64,000 nucleotides of DNA from Strix aluco (taxonomy: Eukaryota; Chordata; Aves; Strigiformes; Strigidae): positions 10,324,920-10,388,919 of the forward strand of contig NC_133938.1 of NCBI RefSeq assembly GCF_031877795.1, written 5' to 3'. The stretch's first letter is position 1, and every line of letters starts with the position of its first letter. This document shows, in pieces, positions 1 to 28,259 of this stretch. The notes under the pieces were generated by a model, which ran no database searches, was not told the origin of the DNA, and saw only the letters and a list, made by a program, of their open reading frames with translations. Both the position numbers and the translations under genes were made by a program.

Positions 1-3000
1 AAGTAACAAAAGGGACAGAAAAACAAGGATTCAGGTATGTACATTTTGCTTTGCGAACTGACGCCTGCTTTCACAGGCAGAAGATGCTGTGTTGTGCAAG
101 AGCCCTTTAACCCAGCAGAGAAAGGTATAACAAGAAGCAATGGATGGGAATTAAAAACCATGATGAATTCAATTTGAAAACACACTACAAAAGTTTGAGA
201 TGATCTCCCCTGAACTGATAAAGTCCTAGAACTGAGAGTCTGAATGTTCTTGTGTGGATTTGAGCTACTCTTGCAGACTACCCTTTACTTCTGTTCAAGT
301 GGAGGTATACATAGGAAGATGTCCAGACATACGTCCTCAACTCTTCAAGGATAAAAGGCTTCGATGTGTTGTGAAAGAGGTGGTCAGCTACTGGAGAGCG
401 AAGATGACTAATGTCCTCCCTGAGGGAAGAGAGAAACAGGAGCGTCCTCAGCCTGCATGGACCACCAGAGTCACGTGGGGAAGAGCTGCCAGGAGTGACT
501 TCACTGTGGAGAAATCTTCACCTGGGCTTGCACCTTGTTAGACATCAGAGCACTGCACCAATGTGCACACATAAGCACATCCCTAGGAAACCAGGTTTCA
601 GTGCTTCTGCTGTTTATAGGACCTGCTCTTCCACACCAGTGGAAAGAACAAAGCATGCTTTCATCCTGGGAGAGGATACCACAAAGGTACCATTGATGTT
701 CAGTAACCCCATCCTGTCCTAGGACCTGCAGGCTTCAGCTGTCTCAGGCACTGCTCTGCTTCTGGGCTGTTTCCTTTGAACCCAGGTGACAAATTGGCAG
801 CTCAAACTGTGGTGCATCTTCCTGGCCCCTTGGCAGAGACGGCAGCAAGAGCAGGTAGCATATGTCTTAACTTGACTTAGATTTGATGAGATTGTGGTTT
901 TGAGAGTTGTGGGTACCAAGCTGCACGTCCAGACTGAAACCATATAGTGTTGGGATGCTCATAGGTTAAAGCTCTAATTCACTAACTAAGCTGAATATGG
1001 TGTTTCTCTTGAGCTGTTTTGACACTAGCCAACGCTAGTGGAATTGAACAGCTTTGGGTGAAAAATACTGTTATCAACATCAACCTATTGACCCTATATG
1101 TGGCAGCACAGTTGAAAGTTTTGGGCTAGTATAACTAAAAGAGGTCGCTCTCCCTCCATGGCAACTTGGAGATGGTTTCTGGGTGTGGGAAGGACTATAT
1201 CTCTTTGCTGTCCAGTCCTACAGGCTCTTTGCTATGTGGCAGTTACCATCTCCCAGCTGAAATGTGGTAACACCATGTGCAAATTCCCAGATCTTCACAA
1301 ATGCAAAACAAAATGAGTTAGAACATCTATATATGCTGACAGTTAAAGTCCTGCTAACTTGATAACCTGCAATTTGCTTTGATTTTTCCAGGCATATTCA
1401 GGTTCCACTTCAAAGTTTCCCATTATCTATCTGATATCTGTAGCTACACAGTGCAGCAAAGCTTGCAGACTCTAGGCATGAACATCTCCCACTTCCCAGC
1501 AAAGCTACTATCTCCACTGATGTTTGAGATCCTTATGGAGAAGATACTATATCACAAATGAAGCAGGGAGTAGCATCTCACAGGAGTTCCTGTTGGACTT
1601 GATTTCAATCTACTATTTTTATTTTTTTTAATACAAACTCTAATTTTTCTCAAGTTTATGTCTTTTCATTTAGTCTATGACAATGAGTGGAGAACTGAAA
1701 TGTCATCCAAACGGAGAATAACCTTATAAAATGTCAATCTGAGTTGATATGGAAAAGAGCTATTTCTTACCAAGGATACTTCTCTGCAAATGAATCCACC
1801 TCCCTGCTCAGCCTTATGGTGGGAAATCGCATTGATAACAGTCTCTTCCCGAGCCTTTTTAACAGCTGATAAGTAGATCAGAGCTTCTCTTTTTGTAAAA
1901 CTAAGAGGGATTAATCTGCAAATTCCAATGCAAGATTTCTGCTATTAGTGAGCCTTTTTACTCTTGGAGTTCTTGTGCAGAGCTGGCACCTTGTGTCTCT
2001 GCTGAGAAGAAAACCTGATTGTTTTTCCAGTCAAATATATTTGCAGACAATATAACCAATCTAAAAAGGGATAAAGCTGGCAAAATGAAAAGCCTCATTC
2101 AATAGTAATTATTTAAAAAGATTTCAAAAAATATTTGAGTACCATGCTTATCTTTGCCCCACTGCTCTTACACTGCTGCCCCTCACCTGTAGCTGTATTG
2201 ACCACAAAGAAGGAGACTTATCTTTCACTGCCAGATAAAGAGGTGCAGCAGTTCTGGGGAGGTAAGGAAGTAGCTTCAGGAAATAAGGCTGCTCTCTAAA
2301 TTATTCAAGAGAGCATGGAAAAAAATGAGAAAATACATCCTAATGTAGAAGCACTGTCATTTATCCCAAAGGGGGTAGGAGCAAGTGAGGCTGGGATACA
2401 GAGCCACTGCTGAGGAGAAGCAGGAAGTCAGGTGTACAGCACCGCCTTTCCAGAGTCCTTCAGACATTCTGTCCCATGGTAGGTTTTCATGCTGTGCCTC
2501 TCTAGGTTTATCCCTAGCTCTTGGTTGTTATTACTGCACTCTTTCCTTCCATTCTTAGACTGGTCTGCTTGAAGGTGCACCTGGCTTACTGAATGTCCCC
2601 AAACCCCTCTGCTATAGCCACACTGCTTTGAAGGCAAAGGTGAGGGACACTTTCCCCTTGTCAGCTGAGCAACTGCCAAGGTACATCGGCAGTAAATCGG
2701 TCCTGAGGAAAAACGGAAAAATCACTGTCTCATGCAAAACACTTGTGGGGAGCACAGGAAGCAGAGAAAGCAGGCAAGGAAATGAACTTCCAAAATATCT
2801 ATGATGCTGCTGGCATTACACAGACAGTACAATATCAACTTGTAAAGCTAAGACAAATTTTCCTTAATAAGGTTACTAAAAAGTTATCCTTATCACCCCT
2901 CCTGTGCCCTAGCAGTTTTGTGGGAGACAGTACTTGGTGCAGGCAGACGTGTCTTAGTGGCTTTTTTAGCTCACTAGGGTCTTTTCTGTGAAGGTGTCAT

Positions 3001-3050
3001 CTGAACAGCACATGCTGAATTTTGTTTGTTAATCACCGCAGTTTTTCCAC
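1..3050. other. Upstream intergenic DNA, no gene seen
   Basis: This is AT-leaning sequence with only short ORFs that look random, in all six frames. No spliced gene, tRNA or recognisable repeat was seen. In mammals the gene upstream of MKNK1 in the same orientation is MOB3C, so a MOB3C 3' end would be expected further left; none of its MOB/phocein coding sequence is present here. A half X-box-like motif (CCATGGCAAC) lies near 1157. Confidence 0.5.
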
Positions 3051-3059
3051 AAGCGCTTC

Positions 3060-3960
3060 TCAGCAACCCCGCAGCGGGATGGGGACCAGCAATACAAGAT
3101 GGCAGCCACCCGGCCCCCGCCTCAGGCTACAACAGAGGGTCCCCACACAGGCCACCTGCCCTGGGGGCCCCTGCACCCTCCGCTCACGAGTGGGAAGGAG
3201 AAGATTGCAAGCTGCCAGCCTAGCTTGGGGAGCAATGCCTCGGTCCAGACACCCCCCATAATGCCCTGCCCTGCCGCCTTAGCGCAGGGCCGCAACAACG
3301 GCCCCCCAAAGCACCACTGCGCCTGCCCGCAGCGCCCCTCGCTCCGCAGCTGCCGCCCGCCCTCACTGCGCCTGCGCGGCCCGGCAGCTGGGCGTGGGGG
3401 TGTGGCTTCGCCTGATGCGCGTGCGCACAGAGCGGCGAGCGCCCGCTGCCGAGCGCGCTCCCGGGGGTGGTGCCGCGCGCATGCGCGCTCCCCGCAGGCA
3501 GCAGCAGGGGGCGGGCGGCCCGGCGGCGCAGCGCCGCCCCCGCCGAGGGACGCCGGCGGCCGCCATAGAGGTGAGGGCGGGGGGGAGCGGGGTTCCCTCA
3601 GGGCGGTGCGGCTGTGGTGAGGGGGAGACGCGGCTGGCCGCTCTCCCCGCCTCGGTCAGCTGTGGGAGGGCAGCCCTGAGGGGGAGCCGTCCGTGCCTGC
3701 AAGAGCCGCTGGACTCCCCCGGCTGCGAGCGTGGGTCTTCTCACCGGGGCTGGTCCGGGCTCCTCCGAGGCACGGGGCGTGTGGAGGAATAAACATTTTG
3801 AACGCCGGGAGAGGTGGTAGCCCTGGTTTCTGGGGGTGCTGCCGGTGGCTAAGGACAGCTGGAGGGCGGTAAAATGCCTCCAGCTCGCCGGCCGGCCGCT
3901 TCGGGTCTCGGGGCCCTCGCGGAAGGACATGGGAATTTCCTATTGCTTGGAGCTGGTTAT
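3060..3960 (+). promoter_or_regulatory. MKNK1: CpG-island promoter of MKNK1
   Basis: GC and CpG content rises sharply between about 3060 and 3960 compared with the AT-rich flanks. No TATA box is visible before the first exon. Three NRF1-type motifs are readable: TGCGCCTGCGCG at 3367-3378, TGCGCGTGCGCA at 3416-3427 and GCGCATGCGC at 3477-3486. A YY1-like AAGATGGC lies at 3096-3103. This architecture is typical of broadly expressed housekeeping-type promoters with dispersed start sites. The island straddles the first exon donor at 3570/3571. Motif occupancy is inferred from sequence only. Confidence 0.8.
3480..3570 (+). other. MKNK1: MKNK1 exon 1, 5' untranslated (start approximate)
   Basis: The stretch ends in ATAGAG followed by GTGAGG, a strong splice donor, with the intron starting at 3571. 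It lies inside the CpG island just downstream of the NRF1 palindrome at 3477-3486. No ATG in it opens a frame joining the kinase, so it is taken as untranslated. The transcription start is not determinable by eye; 3480 is a guess. Confidence 0.6.
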
Positions 3961-6900
3961 TCCCCGGAGGCTTAAACTGCTGTATTTCATACATAGTGCG
4001 TTTTTTAATAAAGAGTGGTAAGTCTGTAAACTCCTACGATGGCTGCCTTTCTATTAGGAATATTGCTGGCGTGGAAGAAGAGCAGGCAAAGGCAAATGAA
4101 CCTGTTCCTAGCTTTGATCACAAATAATCTTTTAGATCTGGTATTTTTCATCTGTCATAAAACGATGAGACCTATGAACCCCTGGGAACACTGAAAATCT
4201 ATCTAGATTTAATCTATACTTCACCTCTGCAGTATCTGTTAGCCTGCCCAGGGTGACCTTCTGAGGCAGCTCACAGGGAGGAGAAGCAAAGGCAAGGCAG
4301 CGGTACAGCCCTGGTGACAGCTCGGCTGCTAGCTTCAGCAGTATGGGCGATAGCCAAAAACTAGCCCATTCCCCTGACACCACTGGCACTTGTCTGTGAA
4401 GTGTCAGATCTGCTTAGAAGTAAACAACTCTCTAGATACTTTTTTTCTTTCCTTTTATGAGCTTGCTGCTTACAAAAGCCTCTTTATCATACAAATTTAC
4501 ACCCTACAATTAGCTTGGAAAGATTGGCATATATTCTGATAACTTTGAAGAGCTACAGTTTGGCATTTTTTTCAGAACAGAGCTCCTCTTCATGCCTTCC
4601 AGGTGCTGGATGGAAGAAAGGCAAAATACACTTGCAGAGCTGAACCTCTTCCACTGCAGTTCTAAAGGTAATTGGTTTTGGTATTGGCAGCCTTCCAGGT
4701 AAAGTGGATTTGGGTGCCTTGGACACTTGAAAGTGTCTTGACATGGAGTATTTTCCATCGTGATATTACTTCATGCTATGAATGCTGTATCAGTACTCCC
4801 TAATGCTTTCAAAAAAGGTATTTACTGCTATGAGGAATTTCCTCTCACCTTCCAGCACCTTCCTGGTAACAAATGTTAAAACACTGGTATGAATTTTATG
4901 TGACATCAAATGTGAAAATACAATCAAGTTTAATGACTATTAATTTTAGAGTTGAAAGTACAGAGGAGGGGAAAAGAAAGAAAAATCAGTCTTGCTTCAA
5001 ACTTTAAAAACACATTTAGTTGGATTAACCTCTCCAAACAAGGCTGCTGGCTAATATGGGAGTATGTTGTGTAGCTTTTTTTCCAGTGACAAATGTCATT
5101 ATCTGATCATTGTAGGGTGTGGAGTAAAGCAGGAAATGCTTATCTTGTTTCTGTATGAAATCAGAAGTTGTCTTCTGAGAAGTTTTTCTCTTTGGTTTAG
5201 ACTTGAAAACTAGCAAGGGAACTGAGTGGGGTTAGAGGAGGTAACTGGCAATGCAGAGACAGTCTGCTGAGAGTTGTTGATGCCATCAGACGTAGAAGAG
5301 AGTAAGCAGCTTACTCTTTAGTAAGTGGCACTCAGAACTTACTTGCCTTGTATATCTCTTTAATTTAAAAGTGCTGTAGGAGTTAGATAAGCTTTGGGTA
5401 GTTGAGTCAAAGTACTATTGCAAGGCCTGTTCTCATTTAGAATATGTGTGATCTGGAGGTTAAAATAATTTTGCATCGTAAATTCCTGCTGTGATGGAAA
5501 CTTAACTATGAGTTGTCTGTCAGTGGTCAGTAACATTAAATACCTTGTTTGGCTGTACTGCTGTATGCAGAAGGAGGGAAGAAGGTCTTTAGACCGATAA
5601 CCAGTGTGTATGCCATTTTGTTCCCAATTAGGCTTACCATTCACATTTGTTAGCCCTGTGAAATACACTTTATTATGTCCTCTCCTCCGTGTGGCTGCCT
5701 CGGAGGCATGTGGTCCTAGAACAAGAAATTAAAAAGATTACTGTATGTTTTTAAGCCACCTTCAGTCTCATTCGTTATCCTTGTTAAGTCCTAGCAGGGT
5801 CAGCACACTTGTCTTGTTTGCCTTTGTCTTTCCAGTGGGGATGATAACAGTTCTTTTGCTGTTACTCTGAATAACAACTAATGCTTCTAAAGAAATGCGT
5901 GTGCATCTGTGTAAACGTCACCAGACCTTAGCAGAAGATCTCATGTCTACAGCATGTGTGCTAAAATATGCTATTTGCTCCCAACAGGACAGGGAAAGGA
6001 ATGCTGCATGCTTTCCTCTCCGTTAAGGTTCTCCCTGCTTCCCCAGTAGTAATCACAGTGAAGTAACAAATTGAGGTGGGAGGAATCTATTTGAAATAAC
6101 TTTGTGCTATCCTGCCAAGTGAGATCCACCCGTCGCTGGAGGGTTTGACTCAGAACCTCAGAAACCCCATGCTTAATTTGCAAGGGAAGTGGGTAGCTGA
6201 GAGTGCAAAAAGTTAAGACTCTGGAGGTTGCATACACAGAAGATGACCGGTCTTCTAAGTGTGACAGCAAGGAATCACAGAGAGAAGTGTAGAGGTAAAG
6301 AAAAAGGTTGCTGTAACCTTTTCTACAAAGTGAAGGATTTTAGAAGGATGGTGTTCAGCTGTTACACTGTGTAGGTGTTACAGTAATGTCTGTGATAAGG
6401 CAGAATTGATATTTTTTTCTCAGACTTGCTCTTTCATGAAATCAGATTGCTTGGGCTTCCTGTGGACTTTTGGGTGTTGATTTTAAAATGTTAATGCTCC
6501 TGTATCTTTTTGGGAAGATATTGGAATGTTTTAAAGTTCATCGTCCTTCATGGATAATTCAGATTAATGAGCTAAGTGATACTGAAAGTTCTCTTGCAGG
6601 TGGGATGTGAAGGTAACTCTGATAGCTAAGAATGAATTAGGGCAAACTACTGTAAAGATAAATGACCTGTAAGCAACTCACTTCTTACGATTTGAAATTA
6701 ATATTCTTACTTAATGCAGTACAGAATGAGTATTAAAATAATCTGCCTCTGGATTTGACACAGGGCTGTTCTAAGGAATTGGGCATCCTTCCTCTTCAAA
6801 TTGTGTTTCGCTTGATCTGTAGTGTTAGAAGCACAGTTAATCACTATGTAGTCGCTTTATAAAGATAGCTTTGATTACTCTGAGCTTCCTGCAACGAGCA

Positions 6901-8182
6901 GGTTTTGGCAGAATCGGCACCTGCTGAGTGAGTCCTGTTTCATTATGTGCCACATCTACAGTAATCAAAGTGTTGCTGGAGAAGGGAGGGTCCAAGAACA
7001 ATGTGAGAAACTGAGTTGGGAGGAAAATGACTGAAGTCTGTTTCCATCTTGTTTCTTTGTCCAAAATTCTGGATGTCTGAAACTTTAAAGTGGCTTAACT
7101 TCTGTTTTGAGTGCACACTTTTACATTTGAAGTCTGAGAGTCACAGGTGTGTCATGCTTGTGGAATCAAGGGACTTACTCATGCCTATTTTATTGAATTT
7201 GTTGGTAGCTCTTTGACTAAGTAAACAATGGCTCTGAAAATAAGCATAAATGAACTGAGAAGCCTGATGCTGTTCATAAGGTGCAACTGGTCTCCCTGTT
7301 GTTGCTCAGTTAGTCAAAACAGTATTTTTAAATTTCAATCAGAGAAGCCTTGTCAGAGATCTTGGTGGGCTTTTATTCAGTCTGAATAAAAAGCCTTTGT
7401 TTTTACAGTATCTGTGGGACAGTAATATTTTTGTAATTGCAGCTGTTTAGATACCACCTCAGTGGTCTGAAAGCATCCCATGCCAGCACATCAGCTTTAA
7501 GTTTGTTTCATCTGTTGAATCCTGGGTTGTGGCTATCCTCTGTGAATCCACAGAGGCTTTACATGAGGCTCCTGATTCTTCTTTTCTTGAGATAGTGTTA
7601 CCTGAACATCACTGCCTTGTTTGTCGCTTGCTAGGAGTGAATTCAGTACTAGGGGTACCTGTTCTCAGGAGAAGATTTTCAGCTGTGGAAAATGGTTTCT
7701 CATGCTCCTGGTCTGTTGGAGCCTGTTTGGCTGCCTCCAAGACCAATTTCAAGATTTGCTTTAACCTTGGTGCTGTTATGGCTGTAGTTGTGGTGCTCTA
7801 TCTTGAGTGTTGATCTAGGTTAGGAGAATGATAATTCTTGTTTGTTAAGAATAATTCTGTATTTTGTATCTAAACTTGTTGTGTTTCTCCAGTGGTATAA
7901 CAACAAGAACTAATGAACACCATAAATCATTGTTTTTGCAAGACTAACAAGGGGGTCCTCTCTTTGGTTGAAATGACTGGAGCACTAGAAATAACACTGT
8001 GTTTTGCTTCTGTACTTAAGAGTTATAAAATCTTTAATGCAGGGGTGTGCTTTTGCTGTGTGCTCACCCGAAGCCTGGCACAACAGGTTCTTGCAATCTC
8101 TTGAGACTCTGGGCACTACCTGAATGTATGTGACAACGTTTATGTGATTTCTGAATGTAAGTGTGATTGTGTTCCTTTTCAG
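3571..8182 (+). other. MKNK1: MKNK1 intron 1
   Basis: The intron begins GTGAGG at 3571. It would end TTCCTTTTCAG at 8182 if the candidate exon at 8183 is used, or at 11689 if that exon is skipped. The first few hundred bases are the downstream half of the CpG island; the remainder is AT-rich. I see no coding exon, RNA gene or recognisable interspersed repeat in it. Confidence 0.6.
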
Positions 8183-8228
8183 CTGCAGAACAACCTGGCT
8201 CAAGCAAGACCCAGTTTTGAAGCAGATG
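8183..8228 (+). other. MKNK1: Probable second 5'-UTR exon of MKNK1
   Basis: The 46-nt segment is preceded by a pyrimidine-rich acceptor (TTCCTTTTCAG) and followed by GTAGTA, a plausible donor. It has no long reading frame. It lies between the CpG-island exon and the first coding exon, where mammalian MKNK1 transcripts also carry small untranslated exons. If spliced to 11690, its last three bases form an ATG that starts a short out-of-frame uORF overlapping the kinase start. The call rests on splice-site quality only. Confidence 0.45.
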
Positions 8229-11200
8229 GTAGTACCTGAACACTCTGCTTTAAACTGTTTTCTTCCATTGAATTCAAACGCACAAACAAGGTATCTTCTT
8301 AACAGAAAAAGACATCTGTACTGTGTTCTCCAAGTGCTTCCTGTACGTGTGTGTGCTTGTTTTCTAAATATACCCTTCCTTCCTTTGGGAAGCAGATTAG
8401 AATGAGAGGGGAGTTACGTCTGGGTAGTGGATTTTGGCATGTTTGTATATGGAGTGTTAGGAAGCAAGATGAAAGGTGATTTAAGATCTGGATGAAGTGA
8501 AACTTGTGGTAATTGTTCATTCTTCACTTAGCATTGTTTGCAAGTCATCTTTATGATAAATGCTTTTGTTCATTCTTTTGAAGATAGTTGTAGAGGCCAC
8601 AATAGCAAAAGGGAAAGGCTGTAACTATACCTTCCCACACAGGCCCTGAATAATGTGTGTGTTAAATATTGTCTCAACACTGAATTATGATGATGATAAT
8701 ACAGGACTTCAACAAAACTGCAGCTAAGACAGAAACTTATTCTTTTTTTGCTTGCGGTATGGATTTTGCTGGGTTACATTATCCTGTAAGCAAGAATCCT
8801 AACCTGACCAGAGGAGAAGGACAGATCAGAGTTTGAACTGTTCCCTGTTTCTTCAACTTTTGTCAGACTGCTAGTCAGACAGTATTAGAGAATAGTCTGA
8901 CTGTTACGGTTGAGTGGGATGTAAGAAGTGCTTTTTATCAAAGGTTTGGCTAGTCTGCTCTGAACACCAAGTAGTGTTCTACTCCCACCTCCATGCAGCC
9001 AGCCAGAATAGATTATAAAGTGGGTGAACAAGTTGGTTTGGTGGAAGCAGGGGTTCAAAGCTTCGGGCCACATTGTAAAATAACCTTAAAATGACAGCAG
9101 TTAGACATTCATCTTGAACCTGACGTGTCCATGGGCCATTTCCCTCCAGAGCAGTTCATCCAGTCTCTGAGCTTGCTGTCTGGCAGGGTGAGCGTCCTCA
9201 GAGCCCGCAGTGTCCTTGTCACCAGAGGTAGTCCTGCAGCATGCAAAACACCTCAGCATTGCTTGGATGGTTGAGGCACACTGTCTTTCAGTGTCATCAG
9301 AAACTCTTTGGTATATGGTCACAGAGGCACAACCATTTTTTTGAAAGCTTGAAAAACCTCTAAAGCATTTGTCTGGGCTAAAGGCATTTTCTTGTTATAC
9401 TAGCTGTTACTTAAGTACTGGTTCGTTAAAGTGAATAATGAGAATGAAGCTGTTATACCTTTAAAGCAAAAGCAGTGTGGACCGAAGTGAACTGCACAAT
9501 GATGTGAAATAGCAGACCAGAAGGGTAATAATCTAATATAACAAAGATTTCATGCCTGTCTGGTAGCAAATTTGGCCATGTCTATAGGTTGAAAACATCA
9601 GCTTGTCAGTAATTTGGTTTCTGTACACACAACTAGTGAACTTCCTGGTTCAAGGAAGCAGTTCTGTGTAACTTAGGAATTGAGTCAGACTAAAGGGAAT
9701 TGAAATAATGTAGTGAGTTAATAAACACTACTAAATATCATAGCCAGCTGGTAGAGTGCGGGAGATGGTTGTGAAGAAATACGTCACCTGTGCTAAGATG
9801 CAGGATTCCTCTCCTGTCTTTTTGCTAATTTTTAGTCTGTTACAAGCTCTGAAACCGTGTAGTATTTGAAATGGAATAGAACCTGTCTAGGTATGACTTG
9901 TTGTCTTGCAGAAGTTGAGGTCATTAAAATGGCTTGTTTGATGCCTGGAAATTGAGCACCTCCTTCAAGCAGACCAGCTCCATCTCTGAGCAGCTTCATA
10001 TGTGTTATTTTGATCCCAGTTCTAAATAACTTCTAATGCAGGCTGAACTAAAATTGGGGAGAGCTGGAACTTGCTGTCAAAGGCTAGCCTTCTCTTTATG
10101 TTAAAAATTGAAACTGTATGTGTGCCAATTGAAGTTAAGAAGGAGCTGTTGCTTTAGAAGTTGGTAAAATGTGTGCCTTTATATTTCTTACTGTATTTAA
10201 GAACTTACATATGTCATCCATCATGATTTCTTAACACATTCTGCTTAAGACTTGAAAATGAGGATTAACTATTGTCTTGAGGCTTTGAGTGATACATTTT
10301 TAAGTGTTTCAGTAAGTTGTTAAAGAGAAAGGGCTTTCAAAACAGCACTTGCCTTAAATTTTCAGAGTGTGAGTTCTAAGTGATGCTCATAATAGCTATT
10401 GTTGACTGATATTGACGAGAGAAATACAATGAAGCAGAGAAAAAGTATTTCATGTGTTGGGAGATTGTTGTGTAATGTTTTGTGCCTTGGAAAGGCAGAA
10501 AAATGGCTATTCACAAAGGCTCTCTGTTAAAGGAGAATTGCCAGAAAGTTTTTGTTGTCGTTGTTTTTAGGGCTTGTTCTTCTTTCATTAACAGTGTTCT
10601 TATGATTATGCTATTTCTAGGAATTTAGGTTTTTCTATAGTACAAGATCTTTAGTTGTGAATTTACTTCAAAATCCTTCTGGCTGTAAAATGTCTTAGCT
10701 GTGCTTTGCTACTGCCTTGAAGACTTTGAGCTGGGATTTTTAACTGTTAGGGCCAACTTGGCAGGATGTGACTGGAGCTGTGGAGAAATGCTCATGTGAT
10801 TATAGTATGGAATCATTTAACCTCTCTGGAGATAGGTTAGCTGTATGAAGCAGCTTGTGACAGAGAAAGTGTATGGTAATGTTTTTATTTAGGCCTTCCA
10901 TAAGAATATGCAGGTGTTTTTTTCTTGTTCTGCCATATTATCTTGCATCAGTGAATTGTTATCTCTGACTAAGCTCCTGTAATATCTGCAGCAAGTAATG
11001 CAGGAAACAAATATCTAAATGCCATAAACACTGCTTGTGGAGCATAAGTTATCCACTGATCTGTGGTTTAGAAAGGCACATCATGGTTCTGTGAGAAATG
11101 TTTTTTTTCTGGCCTTTTAGCAGCGTAAACTGACCTAGATCGCTCCTTTGACCTGTTAACTCCTGTGGTTGCTTTGTTTCACTGGGTTGTTTGACACTTC

Positions 11201-11689
11201 CCCACACCTTCCTCCTGTTTTGGAAGCTCATTTTCTTAAGCTGATTTAAAAAAAAATCTACTTGTAAAACAGTAGAATAGCTCAAAGAATAGCGCCCTGG
11301 TGAGGGCTGTAAATCCTGTCTTGCATCAGGGCATGCGTTATGTTGTGGGTAGCTCGTCATGGTTGTTGACAAGGATATTCCCATGCTTTGCCCTAGTGTA
11401 CTGCGAGAGGAGGATTCAGCATAGATGCATAGTTATTTTCTTCTGTTTTTACATTCGTTTATCAAACCTCCCCAGAACTGTTAATTAGCACCCAAATTGT
11501 CTTTTTAGGTTTCCTCTGATATTTGGGGGAAGAGATGGCAGCCTACGGAGAGATGGCAGCCTGTGATGAAGACAAGCAGAGAAACTTTTGGATAGCTTAA
11601 GAACATAAACACACAAGAGCATGTTCATTTTCTCCTGAAGTGAAGTAATTGATTGTGTGTTAAAGGCACCTTTATGTTCTGCCACACAG
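8229..11689 (+). other. MKNK1: MKNK1 intron before the first coding exon
   Basis: AT-rich intron without recognisable coding sequence. Near its 3' end, at 11531-11566, an 18-bp unit containing AGAGATGGCAGCCT is directly duplicated. A TTTTTAG acceptor-like site at 11508 precedes this duplication, but no matching donor makes a convincing exon. The intron closes with CCACACAG at 11689. Confidence 0.55.
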
Positions 11690-11691
11690 AG

Positions 11692-26722
<15,031 letters not shown>

Positions 26723-28082
26723 ACTTCTTTCCTGCTATGGATTGGCAAGATCAGCCTGTGTTCTTATGTGGATTTTCAGTGCTGATAAAAGCTTCTCTGC
26801 TTCTGACAGTTTGATTAGAAGCTTGCTCTTGTGATGTGACTTGTAACTTTAAGGGGACAGCTTTTTATGAAAATGTTTTTTGCTTGTCAGATTTGGTGCA
26901 TTAAGATAATTTAACTGATCTTTTTAAACTGGAGAAGATGGGTTTGCTGCTGTATTAGCTGAGGTGATAAATCACTAAGCTTTCCTTATTTTCTTCTTAG
27001 AAGAGCATGCTTTAAAATGTGAACTGGAAAATATCAGGAAAAAAAGCTTGCTTTCTTTGCCCAGCAGAGCATCATGTCTCTCCCTGCCTGTGGCTGCTCT
27101 CCTTGATGGCACATCTTGCAAGGTGCTGCTGCTAGTGTGAGCAGCAGGGACTGTTTTTAACCAACAGTGCCCTTCTCTCTTCTGTAGACTCAGGAAACGA
27201 AGATGATGACTGGGTCCATTACCTTCATTGGGCTTAAATTGTATGAGGATGATAGTGTAAAGGTGTAAGGATCACTCAGGCTTGTAGAGATGAAGAGGAC
27301 CGGGTTACTTTTTTATCCTGTTGGTAGTTTATGTGTCAGCATGTGGGATGAAAGCTGGGGGTGTGTTATTTCTTTATCTGACATCTTTTTGTTCATAACT
27401 AAAATGTAGTCCATATGATCTCTTTTTTAATTGGGTTTTTTTTGGTGTCCCATATGTCCCCTTCTCTGGCAGTTGCATTCTTAAGTCTGATAACCACAGT
27501 ATGTAACAGACCATTTATATAAACAGTTTATATTTAGTATCTGTTTTTTTCTAAATTAATGCTATCCTTAGTTATACCTTCCATGCTGTAAACTCATATT
27601 TCTCCAAGTCCTTTTTTGTGTGTTATCTGAACTTCTTAATGTGAATGGACAGGCTTTGGTGAATTTTGGTGTGTGAATAATTTAGGATTATCAAATGCAG
27701 AGGTACGTCTGTACAAACATGGTGCTGCAGCTGTTGCATTCTGCCTCCTGCAGTGATCTCAGGCTGGGTGTCTAGATTTTCGCTTCCAGTTTTAATACTG
27801 TGGTGCACTGGGGGTAAGGAGTAGCTTGGAAGGGTACTGGCTGAAAAGCTGAAGATTTTGAGTGACCAAGGTGAGGTGTCCATGAAGAAGGACACGGATG
27901 TTGAGCACTTTCTGAAACATAAGCTGTGAAAATAGGGCCACTAAGATGCCCAACATGATGCACCTTTAAACTTACCAGCCATTTCTGAAACCCTTTTGCC
28001 AGGGCATTGTGTGCAGGGTGGAGAGGGGGAGGAGGCGGCCCCCAGGTGCCAGCACAAAACCCTCCCAAGCAGAATGAGAAGG

Positions 28083-28088
28083 AATAAA
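28083..28088 (+). terminator. MKNK1: Polyadenylation signal AATAAA
   Basis: Canonical hexamer 1361 nt after the MKNK1 stop codon. The proximal of two candidate signals. Confidence 0.5.
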
Positions 28089-28229
28089 GTAGCAGATCCA
28101 ACAAGTGCTTGGAAGTTGAAAGGTCAAAGCTGAATGTCCTTGCATGGCCTATTCAGAGCGGTTTTACATTCTCTTTTAGCAGTGTGCATACAGCTATTTT
28201 TATACAACATGCTGTATTTTGTGACTAAT

Positions 28230-28235
28230 ATTAAA
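28230..28235 (+). terminator. MKNK1: Polyadenylation signal ATTAAA
   Basis: Common variant hexamer, followed by U-rich and GT-containing sequence (GTTGTTATTT, then TACATGGTGCC) suitable as a downstream element. The likely distal end of MKNK1. Confidence 0.5.
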
Positions 28236-28259
28236 GTTGTTATTTAAAAGATTTTATAC

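Larger units (their letters stand above)
26723..28255 (+). other. MKNK1: MKNK1 3' untranslated region (end approximate)
   Basis: The sequence after the stop is T-rich and has no coding frame. Two polyadenylation signals are readable: AATAAA at 28083-28088 and ATTAAA at 28230-28235. The end is placed about 20 nt after the second; either may be used, giving a 3'UTR of roughly 1.4-1.5 kb. Confidence 0.65.

Noticed and set aside
3099-3620. 173-codon + strand ORF across the MKNK1 CpG island
   Set aside because: GC-rich sequence has few stops by chance; the translation is Pro/Ala/Arg-rich and has no family resemblance, and the region is a promoter with overlapping open frames on both strands.
11509-11580. 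Possible extra leader exon with a duplicated AGAGATGGCAGCCT unit
   Set aside because: There is an acceptor-like TTTTTAG but no convincing donor, and it lies too close to the real coding exon.
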